Shown here piece by piece: positions 45,457-57,643 of a DNA stretch of 64,000 nucleotides. Where the stretch lies: assembly GCA_032622095.1 (NCBI GenBank), contig CP136068.1:123695989-123759988 (forward strand), given 5' to 3'. Every line of letters begins with the position of its first letter. Within the stretch, counting starts at the first letter, position 1. The DNA is from Siphonodentalium dalli (taxonomy: Eukaryota > Mollusca > Scaphopoda > Gadilida > Siphonodentaliidae). Made by a program: the position numbers and the translations under genes. Under the pieces are notes generated by a model. The model was given only the letters and a program-made list of their open reading frames with translations, did no database searches and was not told the origin of the DNA.

Positions 45457-46660
45457 CTAGCAGGTTAGCGCGCCACCGGCGGCTTGTCCGAAACATGACA
45501 TTGTTTTATAAATATTTTTTTAATTTTTAGCTCCACGCGTTTCAATAAGAAAAATTTGTACCCGGTAGCTCCACCCGTTTCCGAGATCTGGTCTGCGCAT
45601 GCGCGAAGCTGGCGTCGCACGGGCTCGGCGACCCGATAAAATTTGTACCCGGCGCAAGATATATTCACATACCAAATTTCAAGTCGATAGCTCCACCCGT
45701 TTCCGATATCTCGTCTGCGCATGCGCTGCACGGGCGTCGCATGGGCTCGCCAATACGACAGCGACGACCACCTGGTCAAACTACACTCACGTACCAAGTT
45801 TCGTCCCGATCGGTCGAGGTGTTGGTATCTGATGCAAAAGACGAAATTGTGAGTGTTGGTCAATAGTCCCCGCCGTGAACCGCATCGTCGCAAAGAGCGG
45901 ACAGTCAATTAACCCCGTTGTGAACCTCAATCACCAACGCGACGTAAACATGTGTTGCGTTCTAAAAATAGGAAACCACTTTCTCTCTGCATAATTCTGC
46001 AGATCCTAATAACGTTGCTCCCCGTAGGTAGCATTATCGTTGTTGTTGATATTTACGGCTTGGGGGCTATTTTCTTATTTAGCAAGTTTGAGCTCAATCG
46101 GTTCGAGTCTATAAAGGACACACTCATATATATGACACTTCCCGTGGATAGCAAGTTTGAGCTCAATCGGCATTCCCTGGAATTTCCCGTAGATTGGCAG
46201 ATTCCAGTAGCTTTATAACGGTATATCTGGGGAGAAATCTGATGCTATATTCGTGATTATCTGGGATGATTTCGGTATATGACTATATACTGTAAAAACA
46301 AAACGCGCCATCCGTGCTCGCAGGGTTGGTCAGAAACAAATGTTTTTTAAATTTAATGTATGTTCCGTATATCTCTCTGCAGATGCAAATAACGTTGAAT
46401 GGCAAACAGACGCTCTTTATAGAGATGCGTCAAAAACAAACGCTCATTAAATAATCACTTGATTAACCCACGCCGTGCCTTTGCGGTGATTTGAGATTGG
46501 AGAACGGGTGCTCTGAGCTTTTCTAAACTGCGACCACGGTCGTGTCGGTGGGATTTGACACTTACATAGGAAGTTTGAGCTCAATCTGTACACGCGTTTT
46601 GGATTCTATGAAGTACATATATACGAAGTCTCAAAATATATAGTATAGATAGATAGAAGA
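45457..46660 (-). mobile_element. Array unit 10 (copy of unit 7)
   Basis: Copy of unit 7 but with a true 5' end followed by GATAGATAGAAGA and the CTAG of unit 11, showing what unit 7 looked like before the duplication. Confidence 0.7.
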
Positions 46661-47362
46661 CTAGCAGGTTAGCCCGCCACCGGCGGCTTGTCCGAAACAT
46701 GACATTTTTTTTAGCTCCACGCGTTTCAATAAGAAAAATTTGTACCCGGTAGCTCCACCCGTTTCCGAGATCTGGTCTGCGCATGCGCGAAGCTGGCGTC
46801 GCACGGACTCGGCGACCCGATAAAATTTGTACCCGGCGCAAGATACATTCACATAACAAATTTCAAGTCGATAGCTCCACCCGTTTCCGAGATCTCGTCT
46901 GCGCATGCGCTGCACGGGCGTCGCACGGGCTCGGCGACCCGATAAAATTTGTACCCGGCGCAAGATACATTCACATAGCAAATTTCAAGTCGATAGCTCC
47001 ACCCTTTTCCGAGATCTCGTCTGCGCATGCGCTGCACGGGCGTCGCACGGGCTCGCCAATACGACAACGACCACCGCCTGGTCAAACTACACACACGTAC
47101 CAAGTTTCGTCCCGATCGGTCGAGAATCGTAGATTTGTATGAAGTACAACACACACACAAACATAAATATATAAGAGAGATATGTAAATTAGATAGATTG
47201 TATCAAAATATATAGGAGATATATGTAAATTATCTACACACCATTACTGGTGTTTGTCAAAGTTTAGTGGGGTATATCAATACTCATTCACGATCATATC
47301 ATTGAGGTCCGGAGGGTGTGCGCTATCTCTCGAATACACGGAGTTCTCAAAATATATAGTAC
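46661..47362 (-). mobile_element. Array unit 11 (GCAGG type, atypical 5' part)
   Basis: Three consecutive 125-bp sub-repeats (46745-47060), then 47160-47340, which matches no other unit. The right junction is CTAG|TACTATATATTTTGAGA. Confidence 0.65.
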
Positions 47363-48415
47363 TAGCAGGGTAGCCCGCCACCGGCGGCTTGTCCGAAACA
47401 TGACATTTTTTGTTTTTCAATGAGTTAATTGTGACATTTGTTTATATTTTTTTTTAATTTTTAGCTCCACGCGTTTCAATAAGAAATTTTTTTACCCGGT
47501 AGCTCCACCCGTTTCCGAGATCTGGTCTGCGCATGCGCGAAGCTGGCGTCGCACGGGCTCGACGACCCGATAAAATTTGTACCCGGTGCAAGATACATTC
47601 ACATAGCAAATTTCAGGTCGATAGCTCCACCCGTTTCCGAGATCTGCCTTTCTGCATAATATTTCGAGCGATAACATTGCATTGAAATGTCAGACTCCCA
47701 TCGTGAACCTCAACACGAAGTAAACACGTGTTTCGAGCGATAACATTGCATTGAAATGACTCCCATCGTGAACCTCAAGACGACGTAAAACACGTGTTGC
47801 GTTCTAGGAAATGCACTCAATGCAGATGCTAATAACGTTGACTTCGTATATATATATATAATGACGTTATTAACCCCGGCCGTGCCGTTTGAGCTGATTT
47901 TTATGACTGGGAGTGGAGTACGGGTGCTCGGAGCTTCTGGAAAACGCGTGGACGACATCGTACGTGTTATTTTACCTTTAGATAGGAAGTTTGAGCTCAA
48001 TCTGTCCAGCCGTTCCCGTCCTAATGTACTATTTCGAGCGATAACAATTGTCAGACTCCCATCGTGAACCTCAACACGAAGTAAACACGTGTTTCGAGCG
48101 ATAACATTGCATTGAAGTCAGACTCCCATCGTGGACCCCCAAGACGACGTAAACACGTGTTTGTTCCGGTATAACTTTGGAGACTCTGACTTCATATATA
48201 TATATAATGACGTTATTAACCCCGGCCGTACCGTTTGAGCTGATTTCGATGACTGGGAGTGGATAAAGGGTGCTCAGAGCTTCTCGAAAACACGATTACG
48301 GCGGTGTCGGTGGGATTTTACACTTACATACGAAATTTGATCTCAATCTGTACACGCGTTTTGGATTCTATGAAGTACACACATATATACGAAGTCTCAA
48401 AATATATAGTATAGA
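47363..48415 (-). mobile_element. Array unit 12 (GCAGGGTAGCC type)
   Basis: Nearly identical to unit 14. Offset 2166 bp. Contains repeated 'tttcgagcgataacattgca' and 'gactcccatcgtgaacctca' blocks. Confidence 0.7.
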
Positions 48416-49527
48416 CTAGCAGGTTAGCCCGCCACTGGCGGCATTCGTCCTATGGCTTTGTCAGAAACATGACTTTTTGTTTTTCAATGAGTTAATTCTG
48501 CCCTTTTAATCAAGAAAAATAATGGTCTCACCATGGACCAATAACAATTCAAGTACAACATTTGGGAATTTTTCCCCACACCATTTCAATTTCCTAATTT
48601 AATGTTTTTTAAATTTAATATATTTTGTTTCTGAATTGTTTTTTTATTGTTAATTTTTTTTAATTTTAAATTGTTTTAATTAAATCGTAAATTGTTTTAA
48701 TTAATTTTTTTGTTTCTGGCGGAAAAATTTACCCGTAGAAATCCCCCCTTCCTAGGAACGACAGACAACGCATTCTTTGTTTCGTGAAATCTCTCTACGA
48801 TAACATTGCATTGAATTTAAAACAAACGCTTCCCGTCGGGAAATCTGTCTTCGGGTCGTTGTTGTTGGCATCACGGCTCCCCGAAAACTCTCACATTGCC
48901 GAAAACGTGTATTTAGTAATATCGTTGTTGTTGATATTTACGGCTTGGTGGCTATTTTCTTATTTAGCAAGTTTGAGCTCAATCGGTTAGAGTCTATAAA
49001 GGACACACTCATATATATGACACTTCCCGTAGGTAGCAAGTTTGAGCTCAATCGGCATTCCCTGGAATTTCCCGTAGATTGGCAGATTCCAGTAGCTTTA
49101 TAACGGTATATCTGGGGAGAAATCTGATGCTATATTCGTGATTATCTGGGATGATTTCGGTATATACCGAAGGTAAAAACAGAGCGCGCCATCCGTGCTC
49201 GCAGGGAATAAATTTCGAGCGATAACGTTTGCGTTCCCGTATAACTCTGCAGATGCGAATAACGTTGAATGGGAAACAGACGCTCTTTATAGAGATGCGT
49301 CAAAAACAAACGCTCATTAAATAATCACTTGATTAACCCCCGCCGTGCCTTTGCGCTGATTTGAGATTGGAGAACGGGTGCTCTGAGCTTTTCTAAACCG
49401 CGACCACGGTCGTGTCGGTGGGATTTGACACTTACATAGGAAGTTTGAGCTCAATCTTTACACGCGTTTTGGATTCTATGAAGTACACACACACACATAT
49501 ACGAAGTCTCAAAATATATAGTATAGA
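48416..49527 (-). mobile_element. Array unit 13, carrying a satellite monomer
   Basis: Positions 48479-48600 match half of the 243-bp satellite found beside the Rep/helicase gene ('atggtctcaccatggaccaa', 'tcaagtacaacatttgggaa'). The remainder matches unit 6. Confidence 0.75.
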
Positions 49528-50581
49528 CTAGCAGGGTAGCCCGCCACCGGCGGCTTGTCCGAAACATGACATTTTTTGTTTTTCAATGAGTTAATTGTGA
49601 CATTTGTTTATATTTTTTTTTAATTTTTAGCTCCACGCGTTTCAATAAGAAAATTTTTTACCCGGTAGCTCCACCCGTTTCCGAGATCTGGTCTGCGCAT
49701 GCGCGAAGCTGGCGTCGCACGGGCTCGACGACCCGATAAAATTTGTACCCGGTGCAAGATACATTCACATAGCAAATTTCAGGTCGATAGCTCCACCCGT
49801 TTCCGAGATCTGCCTTTCTGCATAATATTTCGAGCGATAACATTGCATTGAAATGTCAGACTCCCATCGTGAACCTCAACACGAAGTAAACACGTGTTTC
49901 GAGCGATAACATTGCATTGAAATGACTCCCATCGTGAACCTCAAGACGACGTAAAACACGTGTTGCGTTCTAGGAAATGCACTCAATGCAGATGCTAATA
50001 ACGTTGACTTCGTATATATATATATAATGACGTTATTAACCCCGGCCGTGCCGTTTGAGCTGATTTTTATGACTGGGAGTGGAGTACGGGTGCTCGGAGC
50101 TTCTGGAAAACGCGTGGACGACATCGTACGTGTTATTTTACCTTTAGATAGGAAGTTTGAGCTCAATCTGTCCAGCCGTTCCCGTCCTAATGTACTATTT
50201 CGAGCGATAACAATTGTCAGACTCCCATCGTGAACCTCAACACGAAGTAAACACGTGTTTCGAGCGATAACATTGCATTGAAGTCAGACTCCCATCGTGG
50301 ACCCCCAAGACGACGTAAACACGTGTTTGTTCCGGTATAACTTTGGAGACTCTGACTTCATATATATATATAATGACGTTATTAACCCCGGCCGTACCGT
50401 TTGAGCTGATTTCGATGACTGGGAGTGGATAAAGGGTGCTCAGAGCTTCTCGAAAACACGATTACGGCGGTGTCGGTGGGATTTTACACTTACATACGAA
50501 ATTTGATCTCAATCTGTACACGCGTTTTGGATTCTATGAAGTACACACATATATACGAAGTCTCAAAATATATAGTATAGA
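49528..50581 (-). mobile_element. Array unit 14 (copy of unit 12)
   Basis: 1054 bp against 1053 bp in unit 12. Open frames across it are repeated exactly. Confidence 0.7.
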
Positions 50582-51767
50582 CTAGCAGGGTAGCCCGCCA
50601 CCGGCGGCTTGTCCGAAACATGACATTTTTTGTTTTTCAATGAGTTAATTGTGACATTTGTTTATATTTTTTTTTAATTTTTAGCTCCACGCGTTTCAAT
50701 AAGAAAAAATTGTACCCGGTAGCTCCACCCGTTTCCGAGATCTGGTCTGCGCATGCGCGAAGCTGGCGTCGCACGGGCTCGGCGACCCGCTCAAATTTGT
50801 ACCCGGCCCAAGATACATTCACATAGCAAATTTCAAGTCGATAGCTCCACCCGTTTCCGAGATCTCGTCTGCGCATGCGCTGCACGGGCGTCGCATGGGC
50901 TCGGCGACCCGATAAAATTTGTACCCGGTGCAAGGTACATTCACATAGCAAATTTCAGGTCGATAGCTCCACCCGTTTCCGAGATCTGCCTTTCTGCATA
51001 ATATTTCGAGCGATAACATTGCATTGAAATGTCAGACTCCCATCGTGAACCTCAACACGAAGTAAACACGTGTTTCGAGCGATAACATTGCATTGAAATG
51101 ACTCCCATCGTGAACCTCAAGACGACGTAAAACACGTGTTGCGTTCTAGGAAATGCACTCAATGCAGATGCTAATAACGTTGACTTCGTATATATATATA
51201 ATGACGTTATTAACCCCGGCCGTGCCGTTTGAGCTGATTTTTATGACTGGGAGTGGAGTACGGGTGCTCGGAGCTTCTGGAAAACGCGTGGACGACATCG
51301 TACGTGATATTTTACCTTCAGATAGGAAGTTTGAGCTCAATCTGTCCAGCCGTTCCCGTCCTAATGTACTATTTCGAGCGATAACAATTGTCAGACTCCC
51401 ATCGTGAACCTCAACACGAAGTAAACACGTGTTTCGAGCGATAACATTGCATTGAAGTCAGACTCCCATCGTGGAACCCCAAGACGACGTAAACACGTGT
51501 TTGTTCCGGTATAACTTTGGAGACTCTGACTTCATATATATATATAATGACGTTATTAACCCCGGCCGTGCCGTTTGAGCTGATTTCGATGACTGGGAGT
51601 GGATAAAGGGTGCTCAGGGCTTCTCGAAAACACATCTACGGCGGTGTCGGTGGAATTTTACACTTACATACAAAATTTGATCTCAATCTGTACACGCGTT
51701 TTGGATTCTATGAAGTACACACATATATACACACACATATATATACGAAGTCTCAAAATATATAGTA
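50582..51767 (-). mobile_element. Array unit 15 (relative of units 12 and 14)
   Basis: As unit 14 but with one extra 125-bp sub-repeat (50840-50970). The 5' end abuts the other 3'-end type: CTTCTAG|TACTATATATTTTG. Confidence 0.7.
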
Positions 51768-52570
51768 CTAGAAGGTGACCCGACTTCGTCCGGGCTATTC
51801 AAAAACCAAATTTCAAGTCGATTGCTCCACCCGTTTCCTAGATCTGGTCTGCGCATGCGCGAAGCTGGTGTCGCACGTGCTCGGCGACCCGATAAAATTC
51901 GTATCCGGGGCAAGATACATTCACATACCAAATTTAAAGTCAATATCTCAACCCGTTTTCGAGATCTCGTCTGAGCATGCGCGAAGCTGGCGTCGCACGT
52001 GCTCGGCGACCCGATAAAATTCGTATCCGGGGCAAGATACATTCACATACCAAATTTCAAGTCGATAGCTACACCCGTTTCCGAGATATATAGCCCAATG
52101 TCATTTGCGGATACCTCGGCCGGTGATGAGTTAACGCGACACAGTCAAATGCATCGGCAGGGTGAGAGTTAACGTAATCTAACTTTATGACCTCTGACGA
52201 CGTCATAGAAATTACGCATTGATTTTATCCCGATAAAAGCATCGCACCACTTGTACCTAATAATTGAGGCAGATAACTAAAACGGATACATACATATTAT
52301 ATATCGTTGGAAAGATGAAGCCACACAGATTCTAACCGTGCAAATTATATGACTGGCAATTTATTATTCGCGCTATATCGAATCGATTTGTGAGCACCGA
52401 ACTGAAATATATTAGCGCAAAAACGGCGTAAAAATAGATTTGACCTCCGCACGTGAAAAGTTGACCTCGCACGGACAAATAAATATGCCTATGTTCGTCT
52501 CCGGCCGAAAATACCCTAAAATACCAAATTTCATCGAAATTGGCTTAGTCGTTTTCGAGTCCATCGATTT

Positions 52571-52614
<44 letters not shown>

Positions 52615-52657
52615 AACACATACATACACACACAGATCTTTCAAAATATATAATAGA
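51768..52657 (-). mobile_element. Array unit 16 (GAAGGTGACCC type)
   Basis: Relative of unit 2 inserted among GCAGG-type units. 3' hairpin CCCGGACGAAGTCGGG, CA tract near the 5' end, then TCTATTATATATTTTGAAAG. Confidence 0.7.
52573..52611. repeat. (CA)n microsatellite
   Basis: About 19 CA dinucleotides. Confidence 0.95.
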
Positions 52658-53745
52658 CTAGCAGGTTAGCCCGCCACCGGCGGCTTGTCCGAAACATGAC
52701 ATTTTTTTAATATTTTTTTTTAATTTTTAGCTCCACGCGTTTCAATAAGAAAAATTTGTACCCGGTAGCTCCACCCGTTTCCGAGATCTGGTCTGCGCAT
52801 GCACGAAGCTGGCGTCGCACGGACTCGGCGACCCGATAAAATGTGTACCCGGCGCAAGATACATTCACATAGCAAATTTCAAGTCGATAGCTCCACCCGT
52901 TTCCGAGATCTCGTCTGCGCATGCGCTGCACGGGCGTCGCACGGGCTCGGCGACCCGATAAAATTTGTACCCGGCGCAAGATACATTCACATACCAAATT
53001 TCAAGTCGATAGCTCTACCCGTTTCCGATATCTCGTCTGCGCATGCGCTGCACGGGCGTCGCATGGGCTCGCCAATACGACAGCGACGACCACCTGGTCA
53101 AACTACACTCACGTACCAAGTTTCGTCCCGATCGGTCGAGGTGTTGGTATCTGATGCAAAAGACGAAATTGTGAGTGTTGGTCAATAGTCCCCGCCGTGA
53201 ACCTCATCGTCGCAAAGAGCGGACAGTCAATTAACCCCGTTGTGAACCTCAATCACCAACGCGACGTAAACATGTGTTGCGTTCTAAAAATAGGAAAGCA
53301 TTTTCTCTCTGCATAATTCTGCAGATGCTAATAACGTTGCTCCCCGTAGGTAGCAATATCGTTGTTGTTGATATTTACGGCTTGGGGGCTATTTTCTTAT
53401 TTAGCAAGTTTGAGCTCAATCGGTTCGAGTCTAAATTTAATGTATGTTCCGTATATCTCTCTGCAGATGCAAATAGCGTTGAATGGCAAACAGACGATCT
53501 TTATAGAGATGCGTCAAAAACAAACGCTCATTAAATAATCACTTGATTAACCCACGCCGTGCCTTTGCGGTGATTTGAGATTGGAGAACGGGTGCTCTGA
53601 GCTTTTCTAAACTGCGACCACGGTCGTGTCGGTGGGATTTGACACTTACATAGGAAGTTTGAGCTCAATCTGTACACGCGTTTTGGATTCTATGAAGTAC
53701 ACACATACACACATATATACGAAGTCTCAAAATATATAGTATAGA
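52658..53745 (-). mobile_element. Array unit 17 (GCAGG type)
   Basis: Three 125-bp sub-repeats followed by the unit 7/10 block, with an internal deletion near 53433 relative to unit 7. Ends with TCTATACTATATATTTTGAG. Confidence 0.7.
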
Positions 53746-54130
53746 CTAGCAGGTTAGCCCGCCACTGGCGGGATTGGTCCCATGGCTTTGGTCGATCCAT
53801 TAAGCTTTGGTCGATCTATTTATTTGTGTTTTTCAGGGTAACCCCGTACAGGCATGACAAAATAACATTTGGTTTTTCAACGAGTTAATTATGGTACCCG
53901 TCCCTAAAAGATTTAAGGTACATCGGGCGGAAAGAACTGACCCGATGAAAAAAATTTGAGCCCGACGTTGTCCGGGCTATTCAAAAACCAAATTTCAAGT
54001 CGATAGCTCCACCCGTTTCCGAGATCTGGTCTGCGCATGCGCGAATCTGGCGTCGCACGGGCTCGGCGACCCGATAAAATTGGCGTGGTTCGTCTCATGG
54101 CTGTGTCAGAAACATGACTTTTTGTCTTTC
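53746..54130 (-). mobile_element. Array unit 18: 3' terminus joined to the satellite
   Basis: CTAG and the hairpin are present, followed by one 125-bp sub-repeat. From 54115 the sequence becomes the 243-bp satellite instead of ending. I take this as the probable 3' end of the large coding Helitron to the right. Confidence 0.6.
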
Positions 54131-56256
54131 AATGAGTTAATTCTGCCCTTTTAATCAAGAGAAATAATGGTCTCACCATGGACCAACAACAATTCAAGTA
54201 CAACATTTGGGAATTTTTCCCCACACCATTTCAATTTCCTGAGTAACTGGATTTGCATTTTTCTGTCTATACATTCACTCATCTAAGAGTTTCTTAAAAC
54301 ATTAATTATAGTTGTTGATTGATTCGTTAATTGAACTGAATGGTCAGAATACAGAACTGAAAACGTGAGGAGACACATGAGATTATCAATGAGTTAATTC
54401 TGCCTTTTTATCAAGAGAAACGATAGTCTCATCATGGACCAATAACAATTCAAGTACAACATTTGGGGATTTTTCCCCACACCAATTAAATTTCCTGTGT
54501 AACTGGATTTGCATTTTCTGTCTATACATTCACTCATCTAAGAGTTTCTTAATACATTAATTATCGTTGTTCATTGATTCGTTAATTAAACTGAGTGGTC
54601 AGAATACAGAAGTGAAAAAGTGAGGAGATAATGAGTTAATTCTGCCTATTTAATCAAGAGAAACGATAGTCTCATCATGGACCAATAACAATTCAAGTAC
54701 AACATTTGGGGATTTTCCCCCACACCAATTCAATTTCCTGTGTAACTGGATTTGCATTTTTCTGTCTATACATTCACTCATCTAAGAGTTTCTTAATACA
54801 TTAATTATCGTTGTTCATTGATTCGTTAATTAAACTGAGTGTTCAGAATACAGAACTGAAAAAGTGAGGAGATAATGAGTTAATTCTGCCTATTTAATCA
54901 AGAGAAACGATAGTCTCATCATGGACCAATAACAATTCAAGTACAACATTTGGGAATTTTTCCCCACATCAATTCAATTTCCTGTGTAACTGGATTTGCA
55001 TTTTTCTGTCTATACATTCACTCATCTAAGAGTTTCTTAATACATTAATTATAGTTGTTGATTGATTCGTTAATTGAACTGAATGGTCAGAATACAGAAC
55101 TGAAAACGTGAGGAGACACATGAGATAATCAATGAGTTAATTCTGCATTTTTAATCAAGAGAAATGATAGTCTCACCACGGACCAATAATAATTCAAGTA
55201 CAACATTTGGAAAATTTTCCCCACACCAATTCAATTTCCTGTGTAACTGGATTTGCATTTTCCTGTCTATACATTCACTCATCTAAGAGTTTCTTAATAC
55301 ATTAATTATCGTTGTTCATTGATTCGTTAATTAAACGGAGTGGTCAGAATACAGAACTGAAAAAAGTGAGGAGATAATGAGTTAATTCTGCCTATTTAAT
55401 CAAGAGACGATAGTCTCATCATGGACAAATAACAATTCAAGTACAACATTTGGGAATTTTTCCCCACACCAATTCAATTTTCTGTGTAACTGGATTTGCA
55501 TTTTTCTGTCTATACATTCACTCATCTAAGAGTTTCTTAATACATTAATTATCGTTGTTCATTGATTCGTTAAATAAACTGAGTGGTCAGAATACAGAAC
55601 TGAAAAAGTGAGGAGATAATGAGTTAATTCTGCCTATTTAATCAAGAGAAACGATAGTCTCACCATGGACCAATAACAATTCAAGTACAACATTTGGGAA
55701 TTTTTCACAAACCAATTCAATTTCCTGTGCCGCTGGATTTGCATTTTTCTGTCTATACATTCACTCATCTAAGAGTTTCTTAATACATTAATTATCGTTG
55801 TTCATTGATTCGTTAAATAAACTGAGTGGTCAGAATACAGAACTGAAACAGTGAGGAGTTAATGAGTTAATTCTGCCTATTTAATCAAGAGAAACGATAG
55901 TCTCACCATGGACCAATAACAATTCAAGTACAACATTTGGGAATTTTTCACAAACCAATTCAATTTCCTGTGCCGCTGGATTTGCATTTTTCTGTCTATA
56001 CATTCACTCATCTAAGAGTTTCTTAATACATTAATTATCATTGTTCATTGATTCGTTAATTAAACTGAGTGGTCAGAATACAGAACTGAAAACGTGAGGA
56101 GATAATGAGTTAATTCTGCCTATTTAATCTAAGAGTTTCTTAATACATTAATTATAGTTGTTCATTGATTCGTTAATTGAACTGAGTGGACAGAATACAG
56201 AACTGAAAACGTGAGGAGATAATTCTGCCTCTTTAAGCAAGAGAGATGTTCTCACC
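54131..56256. repeat. 243-bp satellite array, first block
   Basis: Units beginning TGAGTTAATTCTGCC start at 54133, 54390, 54632, 54876, 55133, 55379, 55620, 55863 and 56106 (spacing 241-257). The last is truncated. Length variants arise from an optional 'cacatgagataatcaa'. No coding frame. Confidence 0.92.
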
Positions 56257-56556
56257 ATGGACCAACAACAATTAAGACGGAACACTCTAACTTTCAAATC
56301 ATGCCTGTCTTTAGAAACCTGGCCCTCGAACAATTCAACTGTCAACTCCTGCCATGCAGGGCTGCACGTGAAATGTGATGAAAAGGTCCGGACGACCGAA
56401 GTGCCTGACAAATGTCACAGCATCCTGCGTCTTTTCCTGCATATATCGCGGGCTACCTGTGGATGTCGACGGGGGAATTACCAGTTGGCCGACTCCGGCT
56501 CTTTCCTGATCATTAGTTATCCTATCACAGAAGTGTATATATGAATCGGCACGGAG
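56257..56556 (-). pseudogene. Fragment of Helitron Rep N-terminal region
   Basis: On the minus strand, 56500-56375 reads GQLVIPPSTSTGSPRYM then QDAVTFVRHFGRPDLFITF. After one inserted C it continues in another frame with FTCSPAWQELTVELFEGQ and RHDLKVRVFRLN. This is the Helitron-like N-terminal domain that precedes the HUH nickase motif. Its end corresponds to just before the first residue visible at 63997, so it complements the truncated ORFs. It is embedded in the satellite and is dead. Confidence 0.8.
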
Positions 56557-57454
56557 TTTATGTACAACAATTGGGAATTTTTCCCCACACCAATTCTATT
56601 TCCTAAGTAACTGGGTTTGTATTTTTCTGTCTATACATTCACTCATCTAAGAGTTTCTTAATACATTAATTATCGTTGTTGATTAATTCGTTAATTGAAC
56701 TGAGTGGTCAGAATACAGAACTCAAAACGTGAGGAGACACATGAGATAATCAATGAGTTAATTCTGCCTTTTTAATCAAGAGAAATGATGGTCTCACCAT
56801 GGACCAATAACAATACAAGTACAACATTTGGGAATTTTTCCCCACACCAATTCAATTTCCTGAGTAACTGGATTTGTTTTTTTCTGTTTATACATTAATT
56901 CATCTAAGAGTTTCTTAATTCATTAATTCATTAATTATCGTTGTTCAGTGATTCGTTAATTAAACTGAGTTGTCAGAATACAGAAGTGAAAACGTGAGGA
57001 GACACATGAGATAATCAATAAGTTAATTCTGCCTTTTAAATCAAGAGAAATAATGGTCTCACCATGGACCTATAACAATTCAAGTACAACATTTGGGAAT
57101 TTTTCCCCACACCAATTCAATTTCCTGAGTAACTGGGTTTGTAATTTTCTGTCTATACATTCATCTAATAGTTTCTTAATCCATTAATTATCGTTGTTGA
57201 TTAATTCGTTAATTGAACTGAGTGGTCAGAATACAGAACTGAAAACGTGAGGCGACACATGAGATAAATAATCAAGTGAATGAACCAGATTGTGTGCAGA
57301 GCGATAATGTGGAATGTACAACGAATGAAAATGTTGGAAGAGATATCAATATAACCACTAAGCGCACCCACATCGAATGAAAGGGGAGGTCTCAAAAATC
57401 GAAGACAATGTTTTGGTTTTTCAATGAGTTAATTCTGCCGTTTTAATCAAGAGA
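56557..57454. repeat. 243-bp satellite, second block
   Basis: Partial and complete units (starts 56754, 57017 and 57426) with slightly different consensus from the first block, ending at the helicase fragment. Confidence 0.88.
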
Positions 57455-57630
57455 AATTGGCCGTCGACAGTTTGTAAGGAGTTAAACGATGTTGGATCTT
57501 CCACTTCATGCAGCAGCATTCTCAAGAAAAACAAACATTGCTGTTGTGTAGGATGAACAGTGTAGACCCTACCGAGAGCACAGTCTTTGAACACGCCCAT
57601 TACTCATTCGACGGGTTCACCATTTCGCTT
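57455..57630 (-). pseudogene. Second, diverged Helitron helicase fragment
   Basis: Minus strand reads VMGVFKDCALGRVYTVHPTQ and LHEVEDPTSFNSLQTVDGQF. This is homologous to the internal part of the adjacent ORF near 59440-59615 but about 10-15% different, with a TGA just upstream. It abuts the satellite, so an older Helitron copy was truncated here. Confidence 0.85.
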
Positions 57631-57643
57631 TTGAAAATTTACC

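Larger units (their letters stand above)
43593..46645. repeat. 3.06-kb tandem duplication, copy 2
   Basis: Second copy of 40518-43592. The join lies within 'aaaatatatatatatataat', so misaligned AT tracts may have mediated it. Confidence 0.9.
36524..54130 (-). mobile_element. Head-to-tail array of about 18 non-autonomous Helitron units
   Basis: All units read on the minus strand. Most full junctions have a GC-rich hairpin, a short spacer, CTAG and then the next unit's start (for example TCTATACTATATATTTTGAG). In the common type the 3' hairpin is CCGCCAGTGGCGG with nine bases before CTAG. In the second type it is CCCGGACGAAGTCGGG with seven. A hairpin a short distance before CTRR, a TC start, no inverted ends and no target duplication are the known signature of Helitrons. 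The outer 3' end at 36524 is followed on the minus strand by T, as expected for insertion between A and T. Bodies are mosaic: a 125-bp sub-repeat, (CA)n tracts and T-rich blocks are shuffled between units. Confidence 0.72.

Noticed and set aside
36524-54130. Array considered as Penelope-like or SINE tandem
   Set aside because: No reverse transcriptase, no Pol III boxes, and junctions show the Helitron hairpin-CTAG and, mostly, TC signatures instead.
54131-56256. Regularly spaced repeat considered as a CRISPR array
   Set aside because: Units are about 243 bp and contiguous with no unique spacers, and the genome is eukaryotic.
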